A DNA stretch of 64,000 nt, from NCBI GenBank assembly GCA_037962975.1, contig CM075676.1, positions 43,439,501 to 43,503,500 of the forward strand. Reading direction: 5' to 3'. Source of the stretch: Clitoria ternatea (lineage: Eukaryota; Streptophyta; Magnoliopsida; Fabales; Fabaceae). Shown one piece after another: positions 24,365 to 35,340 of this stretch. A program made the position numbers and the translations under genes. The notes below the pieces were generated by a model. The model did not search any database and was not told where the DNA came from. It worked only from the letters and a program-made list of their open reading frames with translations. The number at the start of each line of letters is the position of its first letter. The stretch's first letter is position 1.

Positions 24365-24531
24365 AACAGTGAATAGTGAATAGTGAATAGTAAATTGTGA
24401 ATAGTGAATAATAAATAGTAAATCGTGAATAGTAACAGTAAATAGTAAAACATGAATAGTAATGGTAAATAGTAAAATGTAAATAGTAAAGGTAAATAGT
24501 GATAGTAAATAGTAGTTTACTATTTGAATAG
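24365..24531. repeat. GTGAATAGT / GTAAATAGT tandem array at the element 2 insertion site
   Basis: More than a dozen degenerate copies of a 9-10 bp unit (GTGAATAGT, GTAAATAGT). The inverse form (TTTACTATT) continues on the other side of element 2 at 36133-36192. The target duplication AATAG is part of the unit. Confidence 0.85.
24527..24531. repeat. Element 2 target-site duplication, left copy (AATAG)
   Basis: AATAG directly before the TG of the left LTR is identical to AATAG at 36128-36132 directly after the CA of the right LTR. Confidence 0.9.
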
Positions 24532-25318
24532 TGAACTAGTCTGAACCGGAGTCTACGATCCGGTGTGGGATCAGCCACAAAAGTATATGTATTTTGGTGT
24601 TTATACACCGGTACAGTGGGTATCCATAATTGTAATCCGGCCTCTCAGTGGGAGAAACCGGTCTCGTTGTCCTGGAGATCCTTCACACTAGAGTTTCGCG
24701 TTGGTGTGGGCGAAAGGTGGTGACACCTGCGAAGATTCTCCGACGCTCAAGTTAGAAGAGTGTATATGAACTCTGTGAACACTTAAGCAATGCAATAGTA
24801 AGATGAGAGTTAGAACAACGTAACCTTGTATGTGTATTGGAATATGCTATTTATAGTTGGACATGGAAAATGAATTGTTAGATGCAGGTGGGCCCATAGG
24901 TTCTGATACCGTGTATAGAGTGTCAATCAAAGTGGCTCAGTACTCAGAGTGTGATATGGGGTAGGTCAATTATCAGTGTACGATCCTGACACAGGGATGA
25001 AGGATAATCACCTTTTCCGTACATCACGCCTGCGATCGTACCTACTCCTTTCTGCAAGTGATATTGGCACATTCTGCTATGCAGAGTATCCACACTTGAT
25101 AAGTTATAACCCCTCTTATCTCATTGTGACACTGAGGCAAACGGTTATACGTGACGGGGAAGTGAGGGCAGATGAAGTATCCAATGAGGTGAGAACGGAT
25201 AAAGTATCCGACGAGAGCGGATAACCGGTGTGAAGATACTGCCCTGTGATACCGGTTGCCCTTCTAGAACAGTCATGTTGACGTTACAACTTGAGGGGCC
25301 GGTATCTAGACCGGATCA
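24532..25318 (-). repeat. Element 2 left LTR (3' LTR)
   Basis: 787 bp with TG...CA ends (TGAACTAGTC to CCGGATCA). It aligns along its whole length with 35341-36127 and, more distantly, with the element 1 LTRs. Confidence 0.94.
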
Positions 25319-25329
25319 TTTGTCCCCTA
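25319..25329 (-). other. Element 2 polypurine tract
   Basis: TAGGGGACAAA on the minus strand, directly before the 3' LTR, identical to element 1. Confidence 0.7.
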
Positions 25330-25846
25330 GCTTGTATGAGGGACTGTTAAGTTGCTCATATGAGCTACATAGCCTTCAAGAGGTCTGAATGCCGGTAAGA
25401 TACTCTGAAGATATCATTTGAAACTCTTGTCAGCTACGTGCTGACATTCTGTCAGTGTAACCGTTCTACAGGTTACGTATCCGCCCTCTTGATGCCCTTA
25501 CAATGGATTTGGACAAAGATTTGAAACGAGGGTAATCCTAAGAGTTTTTGGAAATCGTAACTCTTGGTATTCGAATAGTTGTTGGGATGCATTTAATGCG
25601 TCTGAAATGATTGGACAATTAATGCCCTTTTAAAATGTGAGCCATCATTGTCCTAAAAATAACCATCAGTTGGGCTTATTAGGCCTGGACTTTGGCTTCT
25701 GTAGGCCCATTTCGCTTGAAACTTTTCATGAAGCGTCACCATTTTGCGCCTTGGACCATGAAACGACGGGGTCATTTAAATCCAAAAAGTTGCGTTTTGG
25801 GGCATACGACATGACTCTTGGCTGATCACTGTTCCCCTTCGTTACC

Positions 25847-25854
25847 TATAAAAG
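25847..25854 (+). promoter_or_regulatory. TATA box of the antisense gene, element 2
   Basis: ACCTATAAAAGGG, conserved with 4023-4030 in element 1, 188 bp before the start codon at 26035. Confidence 0.65.
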
Positions 25855-26034
25855 GGTAACTTAGCAAGTTTCGAAACTTACTTTTGCCTTCAAGCTTAGT
25901 GAACCTTTGTTGAAATTTTGAAGACTCTGTTGCTGTTCTTTCCTTTCACAAAGTTCTTCCTTCCATTATTCCTTCCTTAGGTAACCTCCTTATCTCTTAC
26001 CTTCATATTATTTTCGGTTGCTTCAACTTCAACC

Positions 26035-28718
26035 ATGCGCCCTAGGCCAAGCAGCGCTGGTACCTCGAACAGGGGGAATTTGAGTTCACGTGCCCCCTCT
26101 AGCAACCGTGATGGGAGGATTCCTGTGAATCTCGCTGTGGCTAGGCCTCGTCGCTCAGAGAGGGTTGAAACTTCTTCCTTGCGAGCGCCAGTGGTTCGGC
26201 ACCGACCTGAGGGTTCCTTTGACTCGAGGGCTACCAGCCGCTCTGACAGCGGGTCAAATGCTGAAGGCTACCTCTCTGACGACATTGCCTTTTATCACAG
26301 TACATAAGTGTTTCAACACGCATCAGACGTGATAGAGATTCCTAGGTCTGGAAAGACGTTGATCCTGCGAACTGCGAAAGGGTGTGTCAACGTTGTTGCA
26401 CACTGGCTAAATTGGGAGAGGCTGAATAAGGAGTCCCCGTATTGCTGGGTTGAAGAATAGTTCTTGAACATTACTTCGCACCATGTGAGAGAGGACGATA
26501 ATCCTGTTGAAGCTCGATTCTCTGTCTACTCCAGAAAGAAATACAAGGACCATTTTCTCATCCTTGCACCCCGACCTATGGAGCGAGTCTGCCATCGAGT
26601 CCCAGAGGAGAGGTCGGTATACATGTACAACTTCGTCTTTCAGCACTTGGGAGTTCGTTTCCCTATGACGGAGTTTCAGATGGTCGTCCTCCGTTTCCTT
26701 GACTGCGCCCCCACACAATTGCACCCTAATGGCTGGGGCCTGGTGCGTGCTCTCGAGGTTCTCGGGGAGCACTTCAATTTCACAGCCACTGTAGCAAAAC
26801 TTTTCTATTAATGCCAAGTGGTCCGCCGTGCCAACAAGAAGGGCGACCTTGGGTTCATAACGCTCCATTGTGACTCAAGGATTGTGAATTTCAAATCCTA
26901 CACCGAATCTGCGAAGATTGATGGGCGCTCCTTCAATCACTACTATACGCGGATTCGAGTGCAAGCAAACAAGCCGGTCTTCTAGCTCAACAAGGAGGGA
27001 TTCACGAAATTCCCCACCAGCTGGACACACGAGCATTTCCTGTTGCTGAGCCGTGCTTACTACACTGAAGAGGGCGAACTTTTCCCTCATTCTGTGGAGG
27101 TGTTGAGTGCCATGCAGTCGGCCTCAAAAGCCCTTAAGGGGTTCTCTTGCGGACATCTCCTTGGGAGTGACACTGTCAGGAAGAAATACCTTCGTAATAT
27201 TCATTCTCCAACTACACGCGTTGCATGTTCATTCTGTACTTTCTGCTTTACCTTCAGTATTTTAACTTAACTTTCTTGTTTTGCAGAACAAATCGAAAAA
27301 GCTTCCGCCGACATGCTTTCCCTAAAATTGATGTTGGCGAATGATGATTCCTCTTCTGAGGAGAACATCATCCAAGCCAAAAGAAATTCTGTCAAGGCTG
27401 AAACTCCTACCATCCCCTTGACATCCGCTGTGGGGGACGATGTACCTCTCCTTGAAGAAAAGGATCCTGAAGAGCAACCTCAAGTTGAAGAGGAAAGCCA
27501 GGAGCAGTCCGTCCCTGAAAAGAAGAAGAAGAGGGTCCTGGTTAAGGCTACAGATAGAAAGAAATCTTTTGCTGGTGAGTCTCCAAGAAAGCATTAGAGG
27601 ACTTTGGAAGAGACTGGCATGAAGAAAGACAAGGGGAAGAAACCAGTTCTCTCTTCCTCTGCCCCTCCTTCACACACCGGCACTGAGACAGAGTCAGAGA
27701 GCGGGCCTCCCCCTGCTAGCTCTCCTCCGAAGGAATCCTTCCTTTCTCTCTACCTCTGGTTCCAGGGGTCCATACCTCCCATACTTCCTAAGGTAAGTTA
27801 TTGCCTCTGCCCTTCTCTCGAGGCTGCTGAAGTTAGGGGCGCATGCAAGGCTGATCGCTGGCAGCTGGATGAACTCTCCGGCCTTCTGGACTCCTTAAGC
27901 GATAAGGCAGATTATATGGAACAAGTTGAAAAAATTGAAGCTGACATCACTGTAAAGGAGGCCTGGGCAGCCAAGCAAGCGGAAACTACCAGGGGGTTGA
28001 ATCAGAGCTGAAAAAGGCTAAGGAACTGCTGGAGAAGAAGACCGAAGAAATAAGCCAACTCCACTTCACCAACAAATCTTTGGAATGTCAAGTTTCTGAA
28101 CTTCAGCAGCAGAACAATTCTATCTCCCTCCTGGAAGAAGAGCTCTAGCTTGAGAAGAAGAAATCCGCCAAGCTGAGTGAAGATCTTGCAACAGCAGAGG
28201 CCGGCCACAGCAAAAGCTTAGGGGAATGAGAGGCTCTCAAGAAGGAGTTGCAGGCTCAGATTGAAGAACTAAAGAAGGGGAGTGCGGGCGCTGGGCTGTT
28301 GAAGGAAGAGGTTACCAAGCTTCAGAAGAGATTGGCTGCTTCCAAGGCTAAGGCTGCTAAGGCTTTGGAGATATGCAAGAAGGTAGCCTTTGAATCCTTC
28401 GGCGTAGCCCTTCGTCAGGTCTTCTACCGCAATCCTGATGTAAAACTCAACTTGTACAGGCTGGATCCGTTCTACGAGTTCCACAGAGGGAAACTTGTTG
28501 TGGTGAAGAGTGACGGCTCGCATATGGATCCACCGGATTCTCTTTATGAACTGCCTCCTCTTCCGGAGGGCCAAAGTATGGAACCACCACCAGTTACTCC
28601 AGGCCCTGAAAATATTATTCAAGAGAGCGTTCCAACTGGCCAGGAGACCGGTGTTGATGGGACCCAAGTTGAAGGAGCCACGAAGGGGGGAACGGATGTG
28701 CCCACAACGAAGAATTAG
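26035..28718 (+). pseudogene. Antisense ORF of the Tat element (Transposase_28-like), element 2 copy
   Basis: Same gene as at 4188-6884, but with its start codon: MRPRPSSAGTSNRGNLSSRA opens a 90-codon Ser/Arg-rich leader. The central domain follows (RVPEERSVYMYNFVFQHLGV; FPMTEFQMVVLRFLDCAPTQ), then an intron, an acidic linker ending in a KKKK-rich basic patch, a coiled coil and the tail (DVKLNLYRLDPFYEF). Nonsense codons seen by comparison with element 1: HST-stop at 26305, WVEE-stop near 26458, LFY-stop near 26810, VF-stop near 26984 (Trp in element 1), RKH-stop at 27595, further stops near 28146 and 28227, and a frameshift near 27990. AATAAA is near 28815, past the end. The basic linker might suggest a nuclear protein; the function is unknown. 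Confidence 0.8.
27194..27286 (+). other. Intron in the antisense gene, element 2
   Basis: Donor ACCTTC|GTAATATTC and acceptor TTGTTTTGCAG|AACAAATC. Joining gives KYL, Q, QIEKASADML in frame with ATG 27313. Position, phase and length agree with the element 1 copy (95 bp). Confidence 0.75.
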
Positions 28719-29192
28719 ACGTTTACTCCTTGATTTTTTGCACTTTATTTTCACAGCTGTGTACTGGGATCAGCTCCAGTTTTCATGAACTCTTATGTAT
28801 AAAATTTTTCTTCAAATAAATAAAATTTTCCTTCACCTTGCTTTTATCGTTTGTGACAAGTGTAAATAACTTAGGCATATATGCTATGCCTTTACCTTTG
28901 TATCAATCACAAAACTGCTCTGTTTAACTATTTTAATGTTAAAGTGTAGTTTGCACCCCGGAGAAAATAACAAACACCGTAACAGATAAGCAATATTTCG
29001 TTGAATTATTCACGCATGCTTTGTCCCCAAGTATAAGTGTTTTGGGAAGCAAATATCTGTTGTAAAGTGTTACCTTTGACTCCTTGGAGGGTGAAAAAGT
29101 TTATTCGCTTTCTACACTGTGATATCGCATTGTTTGCTGTCATCCGCCCTGTGAAAATTATTTCAAAGATGAGGACGGCGATCGTACTTGGA
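28719..29192. other. Spacer between antisense gene and subrepeats, element 2
   Basis: Non-coding and colinear with 6885-7342 of element 1. It contains AATAAATAAAATTTT near 28815. Confidence 0.6.
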
Positions 29193-29558
29193 GTTCGGTT
29201 CAATCCTACGATCCAAGCCTTCATGTGGGGTTTGGTACAACCTTGAAAAAGGTTAGATCCTACAACCCATTTCTTGAGGTTCGGTTTAGTCCTACAACTC
29301 AAGTCTTCAAACAGGGTTCAGTTCAATCCTACTAACCGTACCCAGAGTTCGGTTTAATCCTACAGTCTGGGCCTTCAAATGGTTTTCGGTTCAATCCTAC
29401 TAACCATACTTAGAGTTCGGTTCAATCCTACAATCCAAGCCTTCAAACGGGGTCCGGTTTAATCCTACTGACCGTACCTAGAGTTCGATTTAATCCTACA
29501 GTCTGGGCCTTCAAATGGGGTTTGGTTCAGTCCTACAACCCATTTCACCCCTCAAGAA
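29193..29558. repeat. Higher-order tandem repeat in the gag-pol 3' region, element 2
   Basis: Ten units of the GTTCGGTTTAATCCTAC type, alternating CTTCAAACGG and ACCGTACCCAGA endings (68-bp higher-order unit). It is 366 bp against 298 bp in element 1, a difference of one 68-bp unit. Confidence 0.85.
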
Positions 29559-29845
29559 GTTACATCGTCAATTCACAGAATATGTGATTGAGATCATCCG
29601 TCCTGGGGGTCCTTATGCGTAACGGCCTATGGCTATGAATCACAACATAGAAAGGAAAGGTGAGAGTGATAAGTCATGAACTGCATTTTCATTAAATTGA
29701 ATGTATATTACAAAGGGAGCGTAGTTGGGGTCATGCCTCATTAAAACCTTCTTGAGAAAACCCAATGGGAAAAAACTCAAGTGAGGAAAAAAAGTACATG
29801 TCGTCTTACCAACTAGCTGTAGTAAATACGTAAATTCTGGGTGTT

Positions 29846-30830
29846 CTACTTATTGCGAATTGGTGTCCCATCGAGCTCCTCAAGCCGGTATGACCCCTTT
29901 CCAATTACCTCAGAAACTCTGTAAGGGCCTTCCCATGTTGGCGCCAATTTTCCTTGATGAGCAAACTTATTCCCTACACTCACCTTCCTCAAAACAAGAT
30001 CTTCAGTATTAAAAGCTTTGTATTGCACACGCTTATTGTACTGGAGGGCTGCCTTCGCCTTTATCGCCTGGTCTCTAACAAAAGCTTCTTCCCTCAACTC
30101 ATGGAGGACGTCTAGATCCGATGCCAAATTGGTGTCATTGTCCCCAGCTGAAAAGTATTCCACTCTAGCCGATCTGGTCTGAAGCTTCACCGGAATCATC
30201 GCCTCGACCCCGTAAGTTAACCGATATGGGGATTCGTTAGTAGAAGAATGTGGCGTAGTACGATATGCCCACATAACATGGCATAATTGATTAGTCCATC
30301 CTCCTTTTGCTTCACCAAGGCATTTCTTCAACCCCTTCAGCACCTCTCTATTAGCTACCTTCGCTTGGCCATTCGTCTAAGGGTGTTCGATAGATGAAAA
30401 GATTTGGACTATCCCCAGTCCTTCAAGCAACTCTATGAACTTCCTATCTATGAACTGGGTACCGTTGTCAGTTACAATCCGCCCTAGAACGCCAAATCAA
30501 GCTATGATATTCTCGTATACAAAATGCCTTGTCCGTGCTGATGTGATATGCACTACCGGCTCTGCCTCAATCCACTTGGTGAAGTAATCAACTCCCACGA
30601 TCAGGTACTTAATACCTCTTGGCGCGGTTGGGAATGGACCTAAAATATCGAGGCCCCATTGATAGAAAGGCCATGGCACAGCGGATGAAGAGAGTTCTTG
30701 GGCCGGTGTGTGATGAAGATTAGAAAACCTTTGGCAAGTATCACACTTCTTCACAAAATTAATTGAGTCCTGCTTCATTATAGGCCACCAATACCCAGCC
30801 TTGAGGACTTTTCTCATTAAGCTTCTTCCT
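29846..30830 (-). pseudogene. Integrase region of pol, element 2
   Basis: Zinc-finger cysteines are kept (VKKCDTCQRFSNLHH), first Asp in YQWGLDILGPF, second Asp in RIVTDNGTQF. The glutamate block reads NGQAKVANRE (about 30350-30365), so the catalytic Glu has become Lys. A stop follows 'YENIIA' at 30495. The C-terminal 165 codons (29846-30343), with AYRTTPHSSTNESPYRLTYG and LAPTWEGPYRVSEV, are open. Loss of the Glu alone would abolish strand transfer. Confidence 0.88.
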
Positions 30831-31535
30831 CCGGCGTGGTGCCCACATTGCCCCTATCGTGTACCTTCTCCATTACTCCTTGTATTTTACTCTCTCTTAA
30901 ACAGATGAGGTAAGGCACTGAGAATCCTCTTCTGTATAAAACACCATCGACCATAGTGAAATACGGCAACTCCTTTTTCACTCTTCTTCTCTCTTTTTCA
31001 TCAGTGGGAAGCTGTCTGTCAGCCAGATAACGGATATATGGGATAACCCAAGAATCCTCATAGGGGTAATTGACCATTATAGAGTTAAGAGAAAGGAACA
31101 TAGGAATGCTAGGCGATGTCAGTGTGCTCTGAACCACCGACATTGTACTGCCAGGATGTTTTGTGCTTGCAAGTCTTGATAAGATGTCCGCTCTGGTATT
31201 CTCCTCTCTTGGCACATGCTTAAATTCTAGCACATCAAATCTCCCCTTCAACTTATTCACACAATTCAAATACAATTGAAGTTGTGGCTCACGAACCTGA
31301 TACTCGCCTTGAATCTGTGATATCACTAGCTGTGAATCACTGCACAATGTCACTTCTGTTGCACCGATGTCGATTGCTGCTCGGAGGCCAGCCAGACATG
31401 CCTCATATTCAGCCTGATTGTTGGAAGTTTTGAAATTAAATCGGAGGGAGATCTCCAAATGCACACCGTCATCACTTTCCACAACAACACCAGCTCCATA
31501 ACCTTTATTGTTTGACGACCCATCAACATAAACAC
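30817..31535 (-). pseudogene. Archaeal-like second RNase H and integrase zinc-finger linker, element 2
   Basis: 221 open codons with FNFKTSNNQAEYEACLAGLR, TEVTLCSDSQLVISQIQGEY and HVPREENTRADILSRLAS, then the linker (PYIRYLADRQLPTDEKERRR, LPYFTMVDGVLYRRGFSVPY). This is the best preserved copy of the Tat-specific aRH in the window. Confidence 0.85.
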
Positions 31536-31536
31536 T

Positions 31537-31992
31537 CTAATGCACTCGGGGTGTAGCTGGATCCGTTCCCGTCATTTCTACGATAAAATCCGCCAAGACT
31601 TGGGCTTTAATGGCTTCTCGAGGTTCATAAGAAATTTCAAACTCAGAGAGTTCAATAGACCACTTGATCATCCTTCCAGCGAGGTCCAGTTTACTAAGCA
31701 CGGAACGGAGTGGCAAATCCGTTCTTACCAAAACTGGATGTGCATGAAAATACGGTCTCAACCATCGTGAGGCCCATACAACTGCAAGAGCGGCCTTTTC
31801 TATCTTCTGGTATCTGCCCTCTGCCCCCTAGAATGTCTTGCTAGTGAAGTACACTGGCCTCTGTCCTTCTGGAGTTTCTTTGATCAACGCTACGCCCAAG
31901 GCTTCATCAGAAATCGCCAAGTACAGGATGAGGGTTTCACCAGGATTTGGCTTTACCAATATTGGTGGACTTGACAACACGACCTTGAGTTG
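31537..31992 (-). pseudogene. Ty3-type RNase H, element 2
   Basis: Reads PYFHAHPVLVRTDLPLRSVL, GRMIKWSIELSEFEISYEPR and VLADFIVEMTG, the conserved end of RNase H and linker in Ty3 pol. It is interrupted near 31760-31992 by stops, for example after EQEQAF at 31993. Confidence 0.78.
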
Positions 31993-33180
31993 CTAGAACG
32001 CTTGCTCTTGCTCTTCCGCCCATTCAAACTTCTTGTGCTTCTTCAATGCCTTGTATAAAGGAAGGGACCTATGTGCCATTTTAGGCATGAATCGAGCCAG
32101 AGCGGCTACCTTTCCATTCAACGACTGTACCTCCCTCAAGTTCTTGGGGCTTTTTATATCCAGTATCACCTGACATTTACCAGGATTGGCCTCGATGCAG
32201 CGCTGGGTTAACATGAAGCCCAAAAACTTACCAGCTGGGACTGCGAAGGTGCACTTTAATAGGTTCAACCTCATGTTATATTGTCGTAACCGAGTAAACA
32301 CTTGGCGTAAATCTTCAATGTGATCACCTCCAGCGGGAGTTTTAGCGATAATGTCATCAATATATACTTCCACCAACTTGGTGTGCATGCCTTCGAACAC
32401 CTTATTGATCATGTGCTGGTAGGTAGCACCAGCGTTCTTCAACCCAAAAGGCATGACGGTGTAACAAACGACACCGCGGTCATTGACAAAAGCTGTCTTC
32501 TCTTGATCCTCCTTCTACATCAGAATTTGATTATACCCTGAATAAGCATCCATAAAACTAAGGTATTGATAACCAGATGAATCGTCAACCATACGATCGA
32601 TATTTGGGAGTGGATAAGGGTCCTTTGGGAAACACCGATTGAGATCTACATAATCCGTGCATATCCTCTATTTGTCGTTGGCCTTCTGCACCATTACTAC
32701 ATTAGAGAGCCAAGATAAATAACGGACCTCTTTAATGAAACCAGCCTTCAACAATTCTTGTGTTTGCTCACACGCTGCTTTCTATTTTTCCGGTCCCAAC
32801 CTTCTCTTCTTCTGGGCAACCGGTCTTGTCTCTGCATAGACAACCAATTTATGGCAGCAGAAATCAGGGTCCATCCCAGGCATATCCGCAGTGGTCCATG
32901 CGAAAAGTTCTTTAAACTTCTGAAGGAGTGCCACCAAGCGTTGCTCCATGACCAACTCCAGCTTGTCATTAATGTGTGTGACCTTATCTAGGGAATCTCC
33001 TAAGATAATGTCCCTGGAACCACCATCCGGTGTGGGCTTTGAGGGATTGAGAGGGTCAATCTTCAATTCCGCTCTGGGGTCCAGATCAATTAAACTGACA
33101 GACCCAGCCACTGTTCCTCCATTATTCAACTTGCTCTTCTTGTTAAACGCCTCTAGCTTCACCATATTTAGGCTCGGGTT
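31993..33180 (-). pseudogene. Reverse transcriptase, element 2
   Basis: The palm-to-connection part (31993-32454) is open and includes MPFGLKNAGATYQHMINKVF and EVYIDDIIAKTPAGGD, so the YIDD box is kept. The N-terminal part (32782-33180) is open with MPGMDPDFCCHKLVVY. The middle (32455-32781) has stops in several frames where element 1 reads through (for example in the FMDAYLGYNQI block). Confidence 0.87.
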
Positions 33181-33740
33181 GTAATAATACCGGGCCATCT
33201 CTTGATCACCACAGAGGGATGATACATTGTTGTCCTTGTCAATGAAATTGATAAGGAGATGTGGGGTAGATACGATTACGTCCATCACACTCAGAGTGGG
33301 ACAGCCTATGATCCCATTGTAGGGGGACTCCACATCAATTACCAGGATTCTAAACTTCACCCTTTTTGCTCCAGGTTTGCCCTCAAAAGAAATGAGGGTA
33401 TCAAGATACCCTTCGGTGGGTTACTTCGCCCCGTTGAACGTTGTGAGCTCTTGTGTATATGGTTGCAAATCTGCATCATTAAAGCCCATTTTTTTGAAAT
33501 AATTATAAAAAATTACATCACAAGAACTTCCTGATCGACGAGAATTCTTTTAACATCCTTGTTGGCTATGACAGCGATAATAACCACTGCATCATCTCCT
33601 CCTGGGATCGTTGGGCCAAAATTGTCGTCTATGAATGACACTGCCGGTGCTACCACATCGTCCCTGAAAGGACGGTTGTCTCTAGCCTTCCCCTGTACTG
33701 ACAGGATCATTCGGTGGTGATTCTTTCGAGCTGTGATTGA
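33181..33740 (-). pseudogene. Aspartic protease, element 2
   Basis: VIIAVIANKDVKRILVDQ followed by a one-base change of frame at the active site (33513-33540; element 1 reads DQGSSCDVIFYN), then SPYNGIIGCPTLSVMDVIVS. The frameshift lies inside the active-site motif. Confidence 0.8.
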
Positions 33741-35276
33741 CGCGCCTCCTTAAGTAAATCCTCCAGCAATCATCTCAATCACCTCACACCGGCCTTGCCT
33801 TTGCTGTTGAGGCATACCGTCCTGTTGAGCTCCCTCACTGATCACTACTCTCTTTTGTTTCTCAGCGGCTGTGAACCTCCTGACCGGATTATAACTGTTA
33901 TCACCCTCATCATCCGGATCTCTTCCTCTCTTCTCCATCCGATCTGGCTCATCTAAAGATTTTTCCTTAAATAAATATTATTTCAGTTTCCCCTCTCTAA
34001 TAAGAGTCTCCACCATGTTCTTCAACGCCTTGCACTCATTTATGTGATGGCCAACCTGCTCGTGAAAGGCGCAGTATTTACGTGAGTTCCCAGGTCTTTT
34101 CACTGGAGGTGGCTTCCTTATCCCATAGATGCTGAGCGTGGGCCAACCAACTTCCCTTAGGATTTGGGAATGCCTAGAGTTCAAAGGGGCGTAGTTGCTG
34201 AAAGAGGCAACGTGTCTATCTCGCTGATGAGGTCGAGTACTCCTAAAATCTTCTCTTAGGGCATGCTTCTCTGGCCTTATCCTCTCCTTATCCTTCCGTG
34301 GTTGCTGTGAGGGTGCTGGCGGCTTCATTCTAGTTACAGTAGCTTCCAGGTGCATCTCTATGCCAACATATTTTGAAGCTTTCCTTCAGAACTCCTCAAA
34401 GGTTGTTGGAGGACTTTTTGCCAAAGACAAGGCAAAAGCATACGCAGGTTGCAAAGCTTCAACCACAATATGGAGCTGTATAGCCTCCGTGAGGTTAGGC
34501 ACCAACGTGGCTTCCTTATAGAATCTCTTCAAAAACTCCTTAAGAGTTTCATTTTCTCCCTGCCTTATCTGGGCCAAGGTATGTGAAGTCCTTGGAATAT
34601 CTTTGGAGATAACAAAATGGCTTTCGAATGCAGCTGCCATCTTTTCCCAGGAATTTGTAGATCCTGAGGGTAAGCTCTTGAACCAACTAAGAGCTTCCTT
34701 CATCAGTGTTCTTGGGAACATTCTACACATGACATCCTCATCAGCTCCTAGATACATGGCCTCATACACATAAGCATCAAGGTGCTTAGTGGGATCAGTT
34801 TCCCCATTATACTTTCCGATTGAAAGTGGCTGGGTTGTTTACAGGTGCTTGGGGATAATGACATTCATGAGTCTCCTTGAGAAAGGAACACTGAGTCTAT
34901 ATGCCCCAGAAGTTACCACTGCCTGCTCCTTCCTCCTTGTATTGACTCTATCACCAGAGTCTTGAGTCTGCTCCCTCTCCTCGTAAGTAGGGATCTTCGA
35001 ATATTAGAGGGTCGTGGACCTTTCTCTCGCGGATGCATGATGAGTATCCTCCGCCTGAGACATCACTCTGTCCCCAGCTCCTCTCTTCTCCCTTCTCAGC
35101 TCCATCAACTCCTCTCTGAGCTGCCTTATAACTTCGTCTCAAGGGTCAGGGGTTGCCACAGGTACCATCCTCCTCGTGTTGGTTATAGGAGATTCAAAAA
35201 CGAGTCTCCTTCCAGCCTGCTGGTGGGTCACATCCTCCACGTGACCATCAACAAAATCGCGTCCATCTCCTTCCAT
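33741..35276 (-). pseudogene. Gag, element 2
   Basis: The start ATG is at 35276-35274, 64 nt from the LTR. The gag core at 34386-34769 (MYEAMYLGADEDVMCRMFPR, FVISKDIPRTSHTLAQIRQG) is open and keeps residues that are stop codons in element 1. The zinc-knuckle-like block YCAFHEQVGHHINEC is intact near 34025-34085. Stops occur in the N-terminal charged region and near 33960, and gag is broken into at least four open pieces. Confidence 0.83.
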
Positions 35277-35321
35277 ATTGAACTACCAAACTTCTACGAA
35301 AAGTGGGAATAACTCTATCGA

Positions 35322-35339
35322 GTCCCACTGGGCGTGCCA
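35322..35339 (-). other. Primer-binding site, element 2
   Basis: TGGCACGCCCAGTGGGAC on the minus strand, one base from the 5' LTR; differs at two positions from element 1. Confidence 0.68.
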
Positions 35340-35340
35340 A

